NCBI RefSeq assembly: GCF_016924655.1
Contig: NZ_JAFFJU010000002.1
Coordinates: 930,001-994,000 of the forward strand
Source of the DNA: Sphingomonas arenae
Lineage (GTDB): Bacteria; Pseudomonadota; Alphaproteobacteria; Sphingomonadales; Sphingomonadaceae
Length of the DNA: 64,000 bases
Reading direction: 5' to 3'
Shown here: positions 56,645 to 64,000 of the stretch, piece by piece
How the letters are laid out: each line of letters begins with the position of its first letter
How positions within the stretch are numbered: position 1 is the stretch's first letter
Position numbers and translations under genes: made by a program
Notes under the pieces: generated by a model
Told to the model about the DNA's origin: nothing
Databases searched by the model: none
The model's input: only the letters and a program-made list of their open reading frames with translations

Positions 56645-57015
56645 GGCAGCATCTCCGGGTCGAGCGGCTCAGCGAACTCCGCGCCGATTCGGCCCGCAGC
56701 GATCCAGCGAACGACGGCGTTGGCGCGCTCGCGTCCGGGCATCATCAGCCACACGCGTGCGCCCACTTCGAACTCGCCCTCCGTCTCAGCCATGAAGCCC
56801 GTGCTCGACAGGTTGAGCACGCGCGCTTCGGTGCCGGTGGTTCCCAGCTCACGCACCTTGGCGTCGATTTCCACGGGCATGCGCTCCGCGGCCCGCCGGT
56901 CCGCGATGTCCTGCCCGATCCTCGCCCTGATCATCACGTGCCTGAACTCCTCGCCAGCGGAGTGGCGAAGCCATGAACTCTCACTGTCGCGGCTGGTGCC
57001 GCGCCCCCATGCCAT
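56641..57015 (-). CDS. PilZ-domain c-di-GMP receptor
   Basis: A 124-residue protein. The start at ATG 57015 has a GAGAAAGTGG-like site; a TTG at 57039 is also possible. The PilZ domain (about residues 38-120) has the c-di-GMP motifs RRAAER (RxxxR) and NLSSTG (NxSxxG), both intact. It ends with VVRWIAAGRIGAEF. It is a single-domain receptor with a short N-terminal tail, and its target is unknown. It fits with the two c-di-GMP enzymes in the window. Confidence 0.88.
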   Translation of the reverse strand: MAWGRGTSRDSESSWLRHSAGEEFRHVMIRARIGQDIADRRAAERMPVEIDAKVRELGTTGTEARVLNLSSTGFMAETEGEFEVGARVWLMMPGRERANAVVRWIAAGRIGAEFAEPLDPEMLP

Positions 57016-57201
57016 GTCCACTTTCTCGTTCCTGTTCAAGCGCCTGCGAGGCTGATGGAAATCTTCCTAAGCCCGTCCGCTTAAGGAAAGCTTGGCGCGG
57101 CTGTGGCCTCCGCGACACTGGATGGCCGCGTTCATCGCGTGTATGGGTGGCCTCGGGCAAGGCTGACCCGTGACGAACGGCGAACAAACAGGTTGGACAT
57201 C

Positions 57202-58497
57202 ATGAAAGCGCGTTGGGCAGTGTGGGCGTTGACGTCGGCGGCGATCGTCCCGGCGGGAATGGCAATGGCACAGGCGGCGCAGGTCCAGCCCGGCACGCCC
57301 ACCACGACGCAGCCATCCGCCGATCCGCTCGCTCCCGCAGGCACGTCCCCGACGGTCGCCCCCGCACCGGTCGAGCTCCCGCCGCCGCTGTGGCAGCCCG
57401 CCGACGCGCAAGCGCTGCTCGCCTATGTCCAGCAGGTCGGCAGCGAAGGCCTCGATCCGCGCGATTATGACCCGCAGCTGCTCCAGGCAGCGCTGCAGGA
57501 CAGCGATCCGCTGCGCCTGTCCAAGGTCGCGACGGACGTCTTCAACAAGCTGTCCATGGACCTGGCGCTCGGACACGTCCGCGGCTCGGCCCGCATCCAG
57601 TGGTTCGTAGTCGACAAGGATCTCGACAAGGACCGGCAGCGGCAGCTGCTGGAGCAGGCGCTGGCGACGCGGACCATTCCGCAGACGCTGCGCGCCCTCC
57701 TGCCGACGCACCCGCAATATGGCGCGCTCCGCAATGCCCTGAGCGTCACCGCGCCGACCGACACGGCGACGTTGGACAAGATCAAGCTCAACATGGACCG
57801 GTGGCGCTGGCTGCCGCGGGACCTGGGCAACCGCTACATCATCGTCAACGTGCCCGGGCAGCACGCGACGCTGGTCGAGAACAGCGTCACCCGCTGGAAG
57901 CACCGGGCGATCGCCGGGGCGGTGAAGACTCCCACGCCGCAGCTGTCGGTGAACGCCACCGGCGTGATCCTCAACCCGTGGTGGGAAGTTCCCAAGAGCC
58001 TCTCAGGCGAAGTCGCGGGCAAGCGCGGCTATGTCGCGGTTCGCGGCAAGGACGGCAAGGTCCAGCGCTGGCGGCAGCCACCGGGACCGTCGAACGCGCT
58101 CGGCAAGATCAAGTTCGTCATGCAGAACCCGCACGCCATCTATCTGCACGACACCAACAACCGAGGCCTGTTCGACGCCCGCGCCCGCTTCCTCAGCCAC
58201 GGCTGCATCCGGACCGAGCACATCCTGGACCTCGCGGCAGAGCTTTTGAGCGACGACGGCGGCGAATGGACTCGCGAGAAGATCGACGCCGCATTGGCGA
58301 GCGGCAAGTCGACCCCGGCCAACTTCGTCAAACCGGTGCCAGTCTACATCGTCTACTTCAGCGCCGCGGCGCTGGTGGACGGCAAGATCGTCACCTACCA
58401 GGACCTGTACAAGCGCGACGGCCAGGTTCTCGCCGCGCTGAACGACCGCGCCGGCGTCGGGCCGGGCGCAAAGCAGACCCAGACCGCGGCCCGCTGA
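57202..58497 (+). CDS. L,D-transpeptidase (YcbB-like, YkuD catalytic domain)
   Basis: A 431-residue enzyme with signal peptide MKARWAVWALTSAAIVPAG...AQA. A Pro/Thr-rich linker, a scaffold region (LLAYVQQVGSEGLDPRDYDP) and the YkuD domain follow. The active site is IYLHDTNN...FLSHGCIRTEH with the catalytic Cys near residue 335. It crosslinks peptidoglycan stems in the periplasm. It resembles the enzyme at 669-2045 in layout but is clearly a separate paralogue. Confidence 0.9.
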   Translation: MKARWAVWALTSAAIVPAGMAMAQAAQVQPGTPTTTQPSADPLAPAGTSPTVAPAPVELPPPLWQPADAQALLAYVQQVGSEGLDPRDYDPQLLQAALQDSDPLRLSKVATDVFNKLSMDLALGHVRGSARIQWFVVDKDLDKDRQRQLLEQALATRTIPQTLRALLPTHPQYGALRNALSVTAPTDTATLDKIKLNMDRWRWLPRDLGNRYIIVNVPGQHATLVENSVTRWKHRAIAGAVKTPTPQLSVNATGVILNPWWEVPKSLSGEVAGKRGYVAVRGKDGKVQRWRQPPGPSNALGKIKFVMQNPHAIYLHDTNNRGLFDARARFLSHGCIRTEHILDLAAELLSDDGGEWTREKIDAALASGKSTPANFVKPVPVYIVYFSAAALVDGKIVTYQDLYKRDGQVLAALNDRAGVGPGAKQTQTAAR

Positions 58498-58530
58498 TCC
58501 GCTCGGAGCGGCCCTCCGCCGCCCGAGTTC

Positions 58531-58596
58531 GCGCTCACCCTGAGCCTGTCGAAGGGTGGAACCGAGCTGCGCTCACCCTGAGCCTGTCGAAGGGTG
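58531..58596. repeat. Two tandem copies of a 28-base palindromic repeat
   Basis: Exact copies at 58531-58558 and 58569-58596 (period 38). Each contains CACCCT and AGGGTG as inverted ends of a short hairpin. They lie between two convergent L,D-transpeptidase genes. Confidence 0.85.
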
Positions 58597-58682
58597 AGTA
58601 GGGCTATGTTCCCCAAAGGAACACGCCCCTGCTCCAAACCTCATTCGACATGATTGAAGGTGAGCGCGAGCCCGGCCCTGCG

Positions 58683-59402
58683 TTACGCGATCTTGTCGGC
58701 GTAGATCATCCGGCCCTGGCCAAGCCGGCGCATCACATCGAAATGGCTGGTGCGGCCGAAGGCGAAGCAGCCTTCCGAACGGCCCAGCTTGCCATGCACG
58801 CCGATCATGTCCGGCTCCGCATACCAGGCCTGGTGAACCACGATCGCCCGCTCGAGCGCATTGTTGTTCGACCAATCGAGCCCGTGCAGCTTCATCGAGA
58901 GGCCGTACTTGCCGTGGTAGAAATCCGCGCTCGCATAAGCGCCGTTCGAGGTCGCCAGGGATCCGAAATCGTTGGAAAATTGCTCGAGCCAGCCCGAATG
59001 GGCGCGATCGGACCCGCGTCCGTGCGCCACGAAGTGGCTCTCCACCTGGCCGTCCAGCAGGTTGACGATGTGGAAGCGCGATTCGCGGCTCGCGAGCGAG
59101 AAGTCGACGACACCGATGCTGTCGCGGTAGCGGACCGCGCCACGCCGCGAATGCTGCTCGAGCGCCGCCTTGGCCTTCTCGAACAAGTGCGGGTTAACGC
59201 CGACGGGACCGGCGGGCTGCGCCACGGGCGCAGCGGGCACGGACGCGATGGGTGCGAGCGGATCCGCAATCGCAGGCGCGGTTCGGAAGGTAAACGCCGG
59301 CAGGCTGTTCGCCGACGCCGCCGACGACAGCATCGCCGCGCCGGCTCCAATTGTGCCCATGCGCAGCATCTCGCGACGACCAACCACCCCGGAAAACGAC
59401 AT
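58683..59402 (-). CDS. Murein L,D-transpeptidase catalytic-domain protein (Tat signal)
   Basis: A 239-residue protein of the YkuD_2-like group. The N terminus has GRREMLRMGTIGAGAAML, a twin-arginine-like signal. The catalytic region shows IGVHGKLGRSEGCFAF, with Cys near residue 212 and His near 204. FHIVNLLDGQVESHFVAHG and GYxSADFYHGKYG-like blocks match the family. It is smaller than the YcbB-like enzymes and lacks their scaffold domain. It probably trims or links peptidoglycan. Confidence 0.85.
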   Translation of the reverse strand: MSFSGVVGRREMLRMGTIGAGAAMLSSAASANSLPAFTFRTAPAIADPLAPIASVPAAPVAQPAGPVGVNPHLFEKAKAALEQHSRRGAVRYRDSIGVVDFSLASRESRFHIVNLLDGQVESHFVAHGRGSDRAHSGWLEQFSNDFGSLATSNGAYASADFYHGKYGLSMKLHGLDWSNNNALERAIVVHQAWYAEPDMIGVHGKLGRSEGCFAFGRTSHFDVMRRLGQGRMIYADKIA

Positions 59403-59533
59403 CCACGACCCTCCACTCGAAGGTGAACCTTATACCGCACAAAGGGTTAATCGCCGATAACCAGACGCAACCTCAGCCGCCGTTCGTCGCTTGCACTTGT
59501 CGGCTCGGCGTGTCCCGCGCGGACTCTTGCGGG

Positions 59534-59560
59534 TTGAAAAGCGTTGGGGACGCTGATAGG
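59534..59560 (+). promoter_or_regulatory. Promoter of rpsU
   Basis: TTGAAA, 15 bases, GATAGG. It leaves a leader of about 105 bases, in which no stable structure was recognised. Confidence 0.4.
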
Positions 59561-59673
59561 GCGCACGGACCGTCGTGAACCTTTGTTCCCGGCGAACCCA
59601 TTCTTTTGTGCAGTGGTTTAGCCCGCGGGCGGGCGCCTGCCGAGTTCGAGAACACAGGAGTTGAACGGCTTTT

Positions 59674-59880
59674 ATGCAGATCATCGTTCGCGACAATAAC
59701 GTCGACCAGGCGCTGCGCGCGCTCAAGAAGAAGCTGCAGCGCGAGGGCGTGTACCGCGAGATGAAGCTGCGTCGTCATTACGAAAAGCCGTCCGAGAAGC
59801 GCGCTCGTGAGCGGGCCGCCGCCATCCGCCGCGCCCGCAAGCTGGAGCGCAAGCGGATCGAGCGCGAAGGCGCCCGTTAA
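59674..59880 (+). CDS. rpsU: 30S ribosomal protein S21
   Basis: A 68-residue ribosomal protein. It starts [20 protein letters not shown] and continues with [19 protein letters not shown], then a basic C-terminal helix. This is the usual S21 sequence. AGGAG lies farther than usual (about 13 bases) upstream of the ATG. Confidence 0.97.
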   Translation: MQIIVRDNNVDQALRALKKKLQREGVYREMKLRRHYEKPSEKRARERAAAIRRARKLERKRIEREGAR

Positions 59881-59945
59881 GTTCGGCATTCCGGGCCGCT
59901 CCTCGTGGGCGGTCCTACTCTTCCCAAGGCTGTCAGGGGCATCCC

Positions 59946-60449
59946 ATGAGTGCGACCCAGGTTCCGATTCGGCCCGTGGCGCGGGCAACCCGGCTGCGCC
60001 TTGGCTTCGGCCTCCTGCTCCTGATTCTTGCCGGCGTGCTGCTCGCCTGGTTCGGCGCCGGCCAACTGCGCGGCGAAGTCACGCCGGGCGGCGTGCAGTT
60101 CCGCACCCTTGTCGAGGGCGAGGGTCCCGTGATCACCGCCCAGGACGGCGTCCTCATCGAATATGTCGGCAGCCTGCCCGACGGCACGCAGTTCGAGAGC
60201 ACCGAAGGCCGCCCTGCCCCGCTGCTGGTCAACCAGGTGGTGCCGGGCTTTGCCGAAGCCCTGCAGCAGATGCGCAAGGGTGGCCGTTACAAGATCCGCA
60301 TTCCGGCCGCTCAGGCTTATGGCGAGAATCCGCCGCCAGGCAGCCCCATCCCGCCGAACACCGACCTGCTGTTCGACATCAAGGTGATTGAAGTCGTGCG
60401 CGGCGCAGCCGCCATGGCTGGGCCCGGAGCTCAGCTGCCCGGAATGTGA
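59946..60449 (+). CDS. FKBP-type peptidyl-prolyl isomerase, membrane-anchored
   Basis: A 167-residue protein. One N-terminal membrane helix (LRLGFGLLLLILAGVLLAWF) anchors an FKBP domain in the periplasm. Family residues are visible in LIEYVGSLPDGTQFEST, VVPGFAEALQQMRKGGRYKI, AYGENPPPGSPIPPNTDLLF and KVIEV. It lies 65 bases after rpsU. Its 3' end overlaps the convergent transporter gene by 19 bases. Confidence 0.9.
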   Translation: MSATQVPIRPVARATRLRLGFGLLLLILAGVLLAWFGAGQLRGEVTPGGVQFRTLVEGEGPVITAQDGVLIEYVGSLPDGTQFESTEGRPAPLLVNQVVPGFAEALQQMRKGGRYKIRIPAAQAYGENPPPGSPIPPNTDLLFDIKVIEVVRGAAAMAGPGAQLPGM

Positions 60450-61552
60450 TCCGCAGCTGGCGCCGGCTCGAGGGCCGGTGCCGCTTCCATACTCTCCGCC
60501 TCCTCCAGACCTGAGCGCTGCTTGCTGAACTGCTCCAGCGTCACCTTGATCGCGGCCAGGATCGGATCGGCCAGCAGCAGGCCGAGAAAACCGAACAGCG
60601 CGCCGAACACCAGCTGCGCCGCCAGCACAACGGCCGGAGCCAGGTCGACCGTCTTGCGGGCGATGTACGGCAGGATCAGATAGCCATCGATGTTCTGCAC
60701 CAGGAAATAGGTCAGTATCGCCCACAGTCCCTGGTCGACGCCGGCGCTGAACCCCACGGCCACCATCAGGATCCCGGAGATGATCGCCCCGATATTGGGG
60801 ATGAATGCCAGCAGGCCCGTGAGCAGCCCCAGCAGCGCCGCCATCGGCACTCCTCCGGCCCACAGCATCAAGCCGGTGAACACGCCTTCCACCACCATTC
60901 CGACGATCCGCCCGAACAGCAGGCGCCTAAGCGTGAAGCCGACCCGCTCGGCAATCTGATAATAGCTCGTCCGGTGCCGCAGCGGCAGCATCCAGGCCAC
61001 GCCGCGATCGTAGAGCCGCGGTTCGATCGCGATGAAGATGCCGATGATGAGGATCAGGAACCCGCTGGTCAGCACCCCGACGGCGCTCCCGACCGCGCTG
61101 GTCAGCCGCCCGACCGAGCCCAGCACCTGCTGGCTGATCGTGTCCGGGCTGCCTGCGGTTACTAATCCATGGTCCGCCGCCCAAGCATAGAGCCGCATCG
61201 CCTGCGCCTCGACCGTCACTCGCAGCGCCTCGAACTGCGCGGCGAAGGTGGTCCCCGCATAGTAGAAGACCCAGCCCAGGAACCCGAAGCCGGCCAGGGT
61301 GACGATCAGCAGCCGCCACCCGCGCGGGATCGGCAGCACTCGGCCAAGCAGCCGGGTACCCCCGTCCAGCACCACCGCGAACACCAGCCCGCCGACGATC
61401 AGAAGCAGCGGTTGCGCCAGGAAGATGACGCCCGCGACAAGCAGGGCCAGGCCGATCCAGACCGTGGCTCGCTTCAACTCCGTTCGAACGACCGGATCGT
61501 CGAACTCGGCCGGTCCCGGCCGCTCGACATGGGGCTGGGCCGGTTCGGCCAT
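60431..61552 (-). CDS. AI-2E family transporter
   Basis: A 373-residue membrane protein with seven or eight helices. The central block RVGFTLRRLLFGRIVGMVVEGVF and the later LGLLTGLLAFIPNIGAIISG and LILPYIARKTVDLAPAVVLA are typical of the AI-2E (TqsA/YdgG-like) family. Family members export diverse small molecules, and some act as Na+/H+ antiporters, so quorum-signal export is only a label. It overlaps lepB by one base. Confidence 0.9.
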   Translation of the reverse strand: MAEPAQPHVERPGPAEFDDPVVRTELKRATVWIGLALLVAGVIFLAQPLLLIVGGLVFAVVLDGGTRLLGRVLPIPRGWRLLIVTLAGFGFLGWVFYYAGTTFAAQFEALRVTVEAQAMRLYAWAADHGLVTAGSPDTISQQVLGSVGRLTSAVGSAVGVLTSGFLILIIGIFIAIEPRLYDRGVAWMLPLRHRTSYYQIAERVGFTLRRLLFGRIVGMVVEGVFTGLMLWAGGVPMAALLGLLTGLLAFIPNIGAIISGILMVAVGFSAGVDQGLWAILTYFLVQNIDGYLILPYIARKTVDLAPAVVLAAQLVFGALFGFLGLLLADPILAAIKVTLEQFSKQRSGLEEAESMEAAPALEPAPAADHIPGS

Positions 61553-62502
61553 CAGTCGGCCGTCGCGGGTCTGAGCGAAGTGCCCGCCCGTCCTGAGCGG
61601 AACGCCCCGGGCCAGCTCAGCGGGTTATACCACTGCGTACTGCCATCCAGGCTGAAGGTGATGAACTCGGCGCGCCCGCCGATATTCTCCCACGGCACCG
61701 GCCCGCCGAGGCCGTGCGACGATCCGCCCAGCGCGAAGCGGCTGTCCGCACTGCGGTCGCGGTTGTCACCCATCAGGAACAGGTGCCCCGGCTCGACCTT
61801 CACTGGCCCGTAGGTGTCGCCTTGGCTCGTCTCCAAGTCGATGGTGTCATAGGTCGCGCCGTTCGGCAGCGTCTCGCGAACGATCGGCAGGCGGCAGTAG
61901 AAGTTGCCGTCCGCCGCCTGCACCTTGAAGCCCAGGAATTCGAGGCCGCATGGCGCATTCTCGTCCACCGGGATCATCGCTGGCGGACGCACTTCGCGGC
62001 GCACCGCGAGGCCGTTGATGATGAGGCGCCCATCCCGTACCTCGATCGTGTCGCCCGGCAGGCCGACCACCCGCTTGATATAGTCCTCGTTCATGCCCGG
62101 CGGCGTGACGATCACCACGTCCCCTCGCTCCGGCACCTTGCCCCACACGCGACCTTCGCTGAACGGCAGCGTCACGCCCCAGCTGGCGGTCGGATCGCGC
62201 AGCACCAGCGAACGAAAGATGCCGACGGGGTTGGGGATGGTCGGCGACACGAACGACCAGCCGTAGGGATACTTGCTCACCACCAGCCGGTCGCCCTTCA
62301 GCAGCCCGGGCATCATCGATTCCGACGGAATGTAGAAAGGCTTGGCGACAAAGCTGTGGAACAGCAGCACCGCCAGCAGCACCAGGCTCAGGCCCTTGAT
62401 CTCCCGCCACACGGCCGAGCGCTTGGAGGATGCCGCGGCGCTCGGAGCCGGGTCGGCCGCGGGCAGCTGGTCCGGCGTCAACGTCTGAACCTCGTCGCTC
62501 AA
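61552..62502 (-). CDS. lepB: Signal peptidase I
   Basis: A 316-residue inner-membrane protease that removes signal peptides from exported proteins. The hydrophobic anchor is at about residues 35-55. The catalytic Ser is in YIPSESMMPGLLKGD and the Lys in DYIKRVVGLPGD. The box GDNRDRSADSRF follows. The gene starts directly after acpS in an alphaproteobacterial pdxJ-acpS-lepB order. The rnc-era genes that often follow are absent here. Confidence 0.96.
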   Translation of the reverse strand: MSDEVQTLTPDQLPAADPAPSAAASSKRSAVWREIKGLSLVLLAVLLFHSFVAKPFYIPSESMMPGLLKGDRLVVSKYPYGWSFVSPTIPNPVGIFRSLVLRDPTASWGVTLPFSEGRVWGKVPERGDVVIVTPPGMNEDYIKRVVGLPGDTIEVRDGRLIINGLAVRREVRPPAMIPVDENAPCGLEFLGFKVQAADGNFYCRLPIVRETLPNGATYDTIDLETSQGDTYGPVKVEPGHLFLMGDNRDRSADSRFALGGSSHGLGGPVPWENIGGRAEFITFSLDGSTQWYNPLSWPGAFRSGRAGTSLRPATAD

Positions 62503-62910
62503 TCAGGACTCCAGCTTCCGGGCATAGAGGATGACGAACGCCTGTGCCCACGGGTGATCGTCGGTCATGGTCAGATGAATGTCGATGGCGTGGCCCGGCG
62601 GGGTCAGGGCGTCAAGCCTCGCCCGCGCACCGCCGGTCAGCTTGAGCGTCGGCGCGCCGGACGGCAGGTTCGCCACTCCGATGTCCTTCATGAACACCCC
62701 CCGCTTGAACCCCGTGCCCACCGCCTTGGAGAAGGCCTCCTTGGCTGCGAACCGCTTCGCCAATGTGCCCGCGGCCGTGAACGGACGCTGAGCGGCCTTG
62801 GACTGCTCGGCCTCGGTGAACACCCGCTGCAGGAACCGCTCGCCGAACCGGTCGAGCGAACCCTGGATCCGCTCGATGTTGCACAGGTCGGAGCCGAGGC
62901 CGATGATCAT
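62503..62910 (-). CDS. acpS: Holo-[acyl-carrier-protein] synthase
   Basis: A 135-residue phosphopantetheinyl transferase that activates acyl carrier protein. The metal site is in [12 protein letters not shown] (Asp) and [15 protein letters not shown] (Glu/Lys). The length is typical. Its stop abuts the lepB start. Confidence 0.96.
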   Translation of the reverse strand: MIIGLGSDLCNIERIQGSLDRFGERFLQRVFTEAEQSKAAQRPFTAAGTLAKRFAAKEAFSKAVGTGFKRGVFMKDIGVANLPSGAPTLKLTGGARARLDALTPPGHAIDIHLTMTDDHPWAQAFVILYARKLES

Positions 62911-63001
62911 GAGCAGGTTGCCCCGGCGAAGACGGGCACGTGAGCTGCCGTGGGCAGTTCACGCCTGCTCATCGCCGCATGCGCCTTACGAACCGGGGCG
63001 C

Positions 63002-63733
63002 TCACCGCGCCGCATCCATCAACGCGCGCATGCGCCGGACGCTCTCCTCCAGGCCGATGAAGATCGCCTCGCCGATCAGGAAGTGCCCGATGTTGAGTTC
63101 GCGTACCTGCGGGATGGCGGCGATCGGCGAGACGTTGTCGAACGTCAGCCCATGCCCCGCATGCGGCTCGATCCCGTTCTTGGCTGCCAGCGCCGCCGCA
63201 TCGGCGATGCGCTTGAGCTCCGACTCCCGCTGATCGGCCGCGAGGTGGGCATACCGCCCGGTGTGGAACTCCACCACGGGTGCGCCGAGGCGGATGGCGG
63301 CCTCGATCTGTTGAGGCTCCGCCTCGATGAACAGGCTTACCCTGATGCCTGCCGCGGACAGCTTACCAACGACCGGCGTCAGGACCTCGAGCTGACCCGC
63401 GGCGTCCAGCCCGCCTTCCGTCGTCCGCTCCTCCCTTTTCTCCGGCACGATGCAGGCCGCGTGCGGCCGATGGCGCAGTGCGATGGCCAGCATCTCCTCG
63501 GTTGCCGCCATTTCGAGGTTCAGCGGCAGCCGGATCTCGCTCATCAGTCGCTCGATGTCGCCGTCCGTGATGTGGCGACGATCCTCGCGAAGATGCGCCG
63601 TGATCCCGTCCGCCCCCGCCGCCTCGGCCGCATGCGCCGCGCGAACCGGATCGGGATGCTCGCCGCCGCGCGCGTTGCGGATGGTTGCGACGTGATCGAT
63701 GTTGACGCCGAGGCGCAGCTTGTCCTGAGCCAT
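63002..63733 (-). CDS. pdxJ: Pyridoxine 5'-phosphate synthase
   Basis: A 243-residue TIM barrel that makes pyridoxine phosphate from 1-deoxyxylulose 5-phosphate and 3-amino-2-oxopropyl phosphate. Seen: [29 protein letters not shown] and GHGLTFDNV. The ATG at 63733 is used; a TTG at 63754 would overlap the pyrE stop (TTGA) and is equally possible. Confidence 0.95.
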   Translation of the reverse strand: MAQDKLRLGVNIDHVATIRNARGGEHPDPVRAAHAAEAAGADGITAHLREDRRHITDGDIERLMSEIRLPLNLEMAATEEMLAIALRHRPHAACIVPEKREERTTEGGLDAAGQLEVLTPVVGKLSAAGIRVSLFIEAEPQQIEAAIRLGAPVVEFHTGRYAHLAADQRESELKRIADAAALAAKNGIEPHAGHGLTFDNVSPIAAIPQVRELNIGHFLIGEAIFIGLEESVRRMRALMDAAR

Positions 63734-63750
63734 GTCGTAGGGCGGCAGGC

Positions 63751-64000
63751 TCAAGCGGCCCGGCTCCCCGGCTTCACCGCCGGCAGCGCCTGCAGCTCCG
63801 GTGGCAGAGCCTCCGGCGCATAGGTCGGGACGTCCAGCCGGATGAGCGGCGTGAATTCAACTCCAAGGTCCGCGGTCCCGTTCGACCGGTCAACCAGAGC
63901 GGCCGCTCCCACGACCTTGCCCCCTGCGCGCTCCACCGCCGCGATCGCCTCGCGGGACGATAGCCCCGTGGTCACCACGTCCTCGACCAGCAGGACCTTG
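63751..64000 (-). CDS. pyrE: Orotate phosphoribosyltransferase, N-terminally truncated by the window
   Basis: Only the last 82 codons are present; the frame stays open to the right edge. The PRPP-binding motif [11 protein letters not shown] is complete and is followed by [23 protein letters not shown], typical of PyrE. The enzyme makes OMP from orotate, after the PyrC step earlier in the window. It is the first gene of the pdxJ-acpS-lepB run seen here. Confidence 0.9.
   Translation of the reverse strand, partial: KVLLVEDVVTTGLSSREAIAAVERAGGKVVGAAALVDRSNGTADLGVEFTPLIRLDVPTYAPEALPPELQALPAVKPGSRAA

Noticed and set aside
58531-58596. Two exact 28-base direct repeats as the start of a CRISPR array.
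   Set aside because: The spacer is only 10 bases, only two units exist, and the same sequence occurs singly elsewhere between genes.

Overview
The window is a GC-rich chromosomal segment from an alphaproteobacterium, most likely a sphingomonad (Sphingomonadaceae or close kin). The family-level gene content (many lipoproteins, M1/M16/M28/M14 peptidases, YcbB-like L,D-transpeptidases, the pyrE-pdxJ-acpS-lepB run, alpha-type SspB, DUF2585, DmeF) points there. So do Caulobacter-type promoters (TTGNNN, 14-15 bases, NCTA or NATA). This lineage call is inference from content; no rRNA marker is present. No prophage, insertion sequence, CRISPR array or obvious genomic island was found, and genes are tightly packed.

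Left part (1-20 kb). A TonB-type transducer enters from the left. It is followed by an L,D-transpeptidase/glycine-zipper lipoprotein pair, a cytosolic MsrB, tRNA-Ser(GCU), a Crp/Fnr regulator, pyrC, ygfZ and the acnA operon with two small downstream genes. Metal genes come next (iron permease-like, CorA-like, DmeF), then DUF2585, a PagL-like lipid A deacylase, fumC, sspB, a HIT protein, an APC permease and an adenosine kinase.

Middle part (19-47 kb). This holds a small BamE-like lipoprotein, queG, a NatAB-like ABC exporter in operon with a Tat-exported MsrB, and a LytS/LytTR two-component pair with a PEP-mutase-like gene. After these come a lipoprotein M1 aminopeptidase, a GGDEF-EAL enzyme, an EF-hand protein, a hybrid PAS histidine kinase, an orphan RTX serralysin, lepA, a CsgG-like protein, M16 and M28 peptidases, galE, an M14 carboxypeptidase, gpmA and a diguanylate cyclase.

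Right part (47-64 kb). This holds purE-purK, the L36 paralogue, purT, two peptidyl-prolyl isomerases, the ybbA-ybbP export ATPase/permease diverging from tesA, and a PilZ protein. Two more L,D-transpeptidases, rpsU and an AI-2E family protein follow, then lepB-acpS-pdxJ-pyrE, the last running off the right end.

Recurring themes are envelope maintenance (three L,D-transpeptidases, PagL, TonB, tesA, lepB), proteolysis at the cell surface, c-di-GMP signalling (synthesis, hydrolysis, a PilZ receptor), methionine repair in two compartments, and purine/pyrimidine synthesis. Intergenic spaces hold two families of palindromic repeats, and five convergent pairs share their stop codons through 4-base overlaps. 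I saw no clearly new multi-gene system. The most interesting items are a terminator-like hairpin inside the start of an L,D-transpeptidase gene, a duplicated glycine-zipper/DxNxDG lipoprotein, two MsrBs with complementary cysteine sets, and interleaved divergent promoters at ybbA/tesA.
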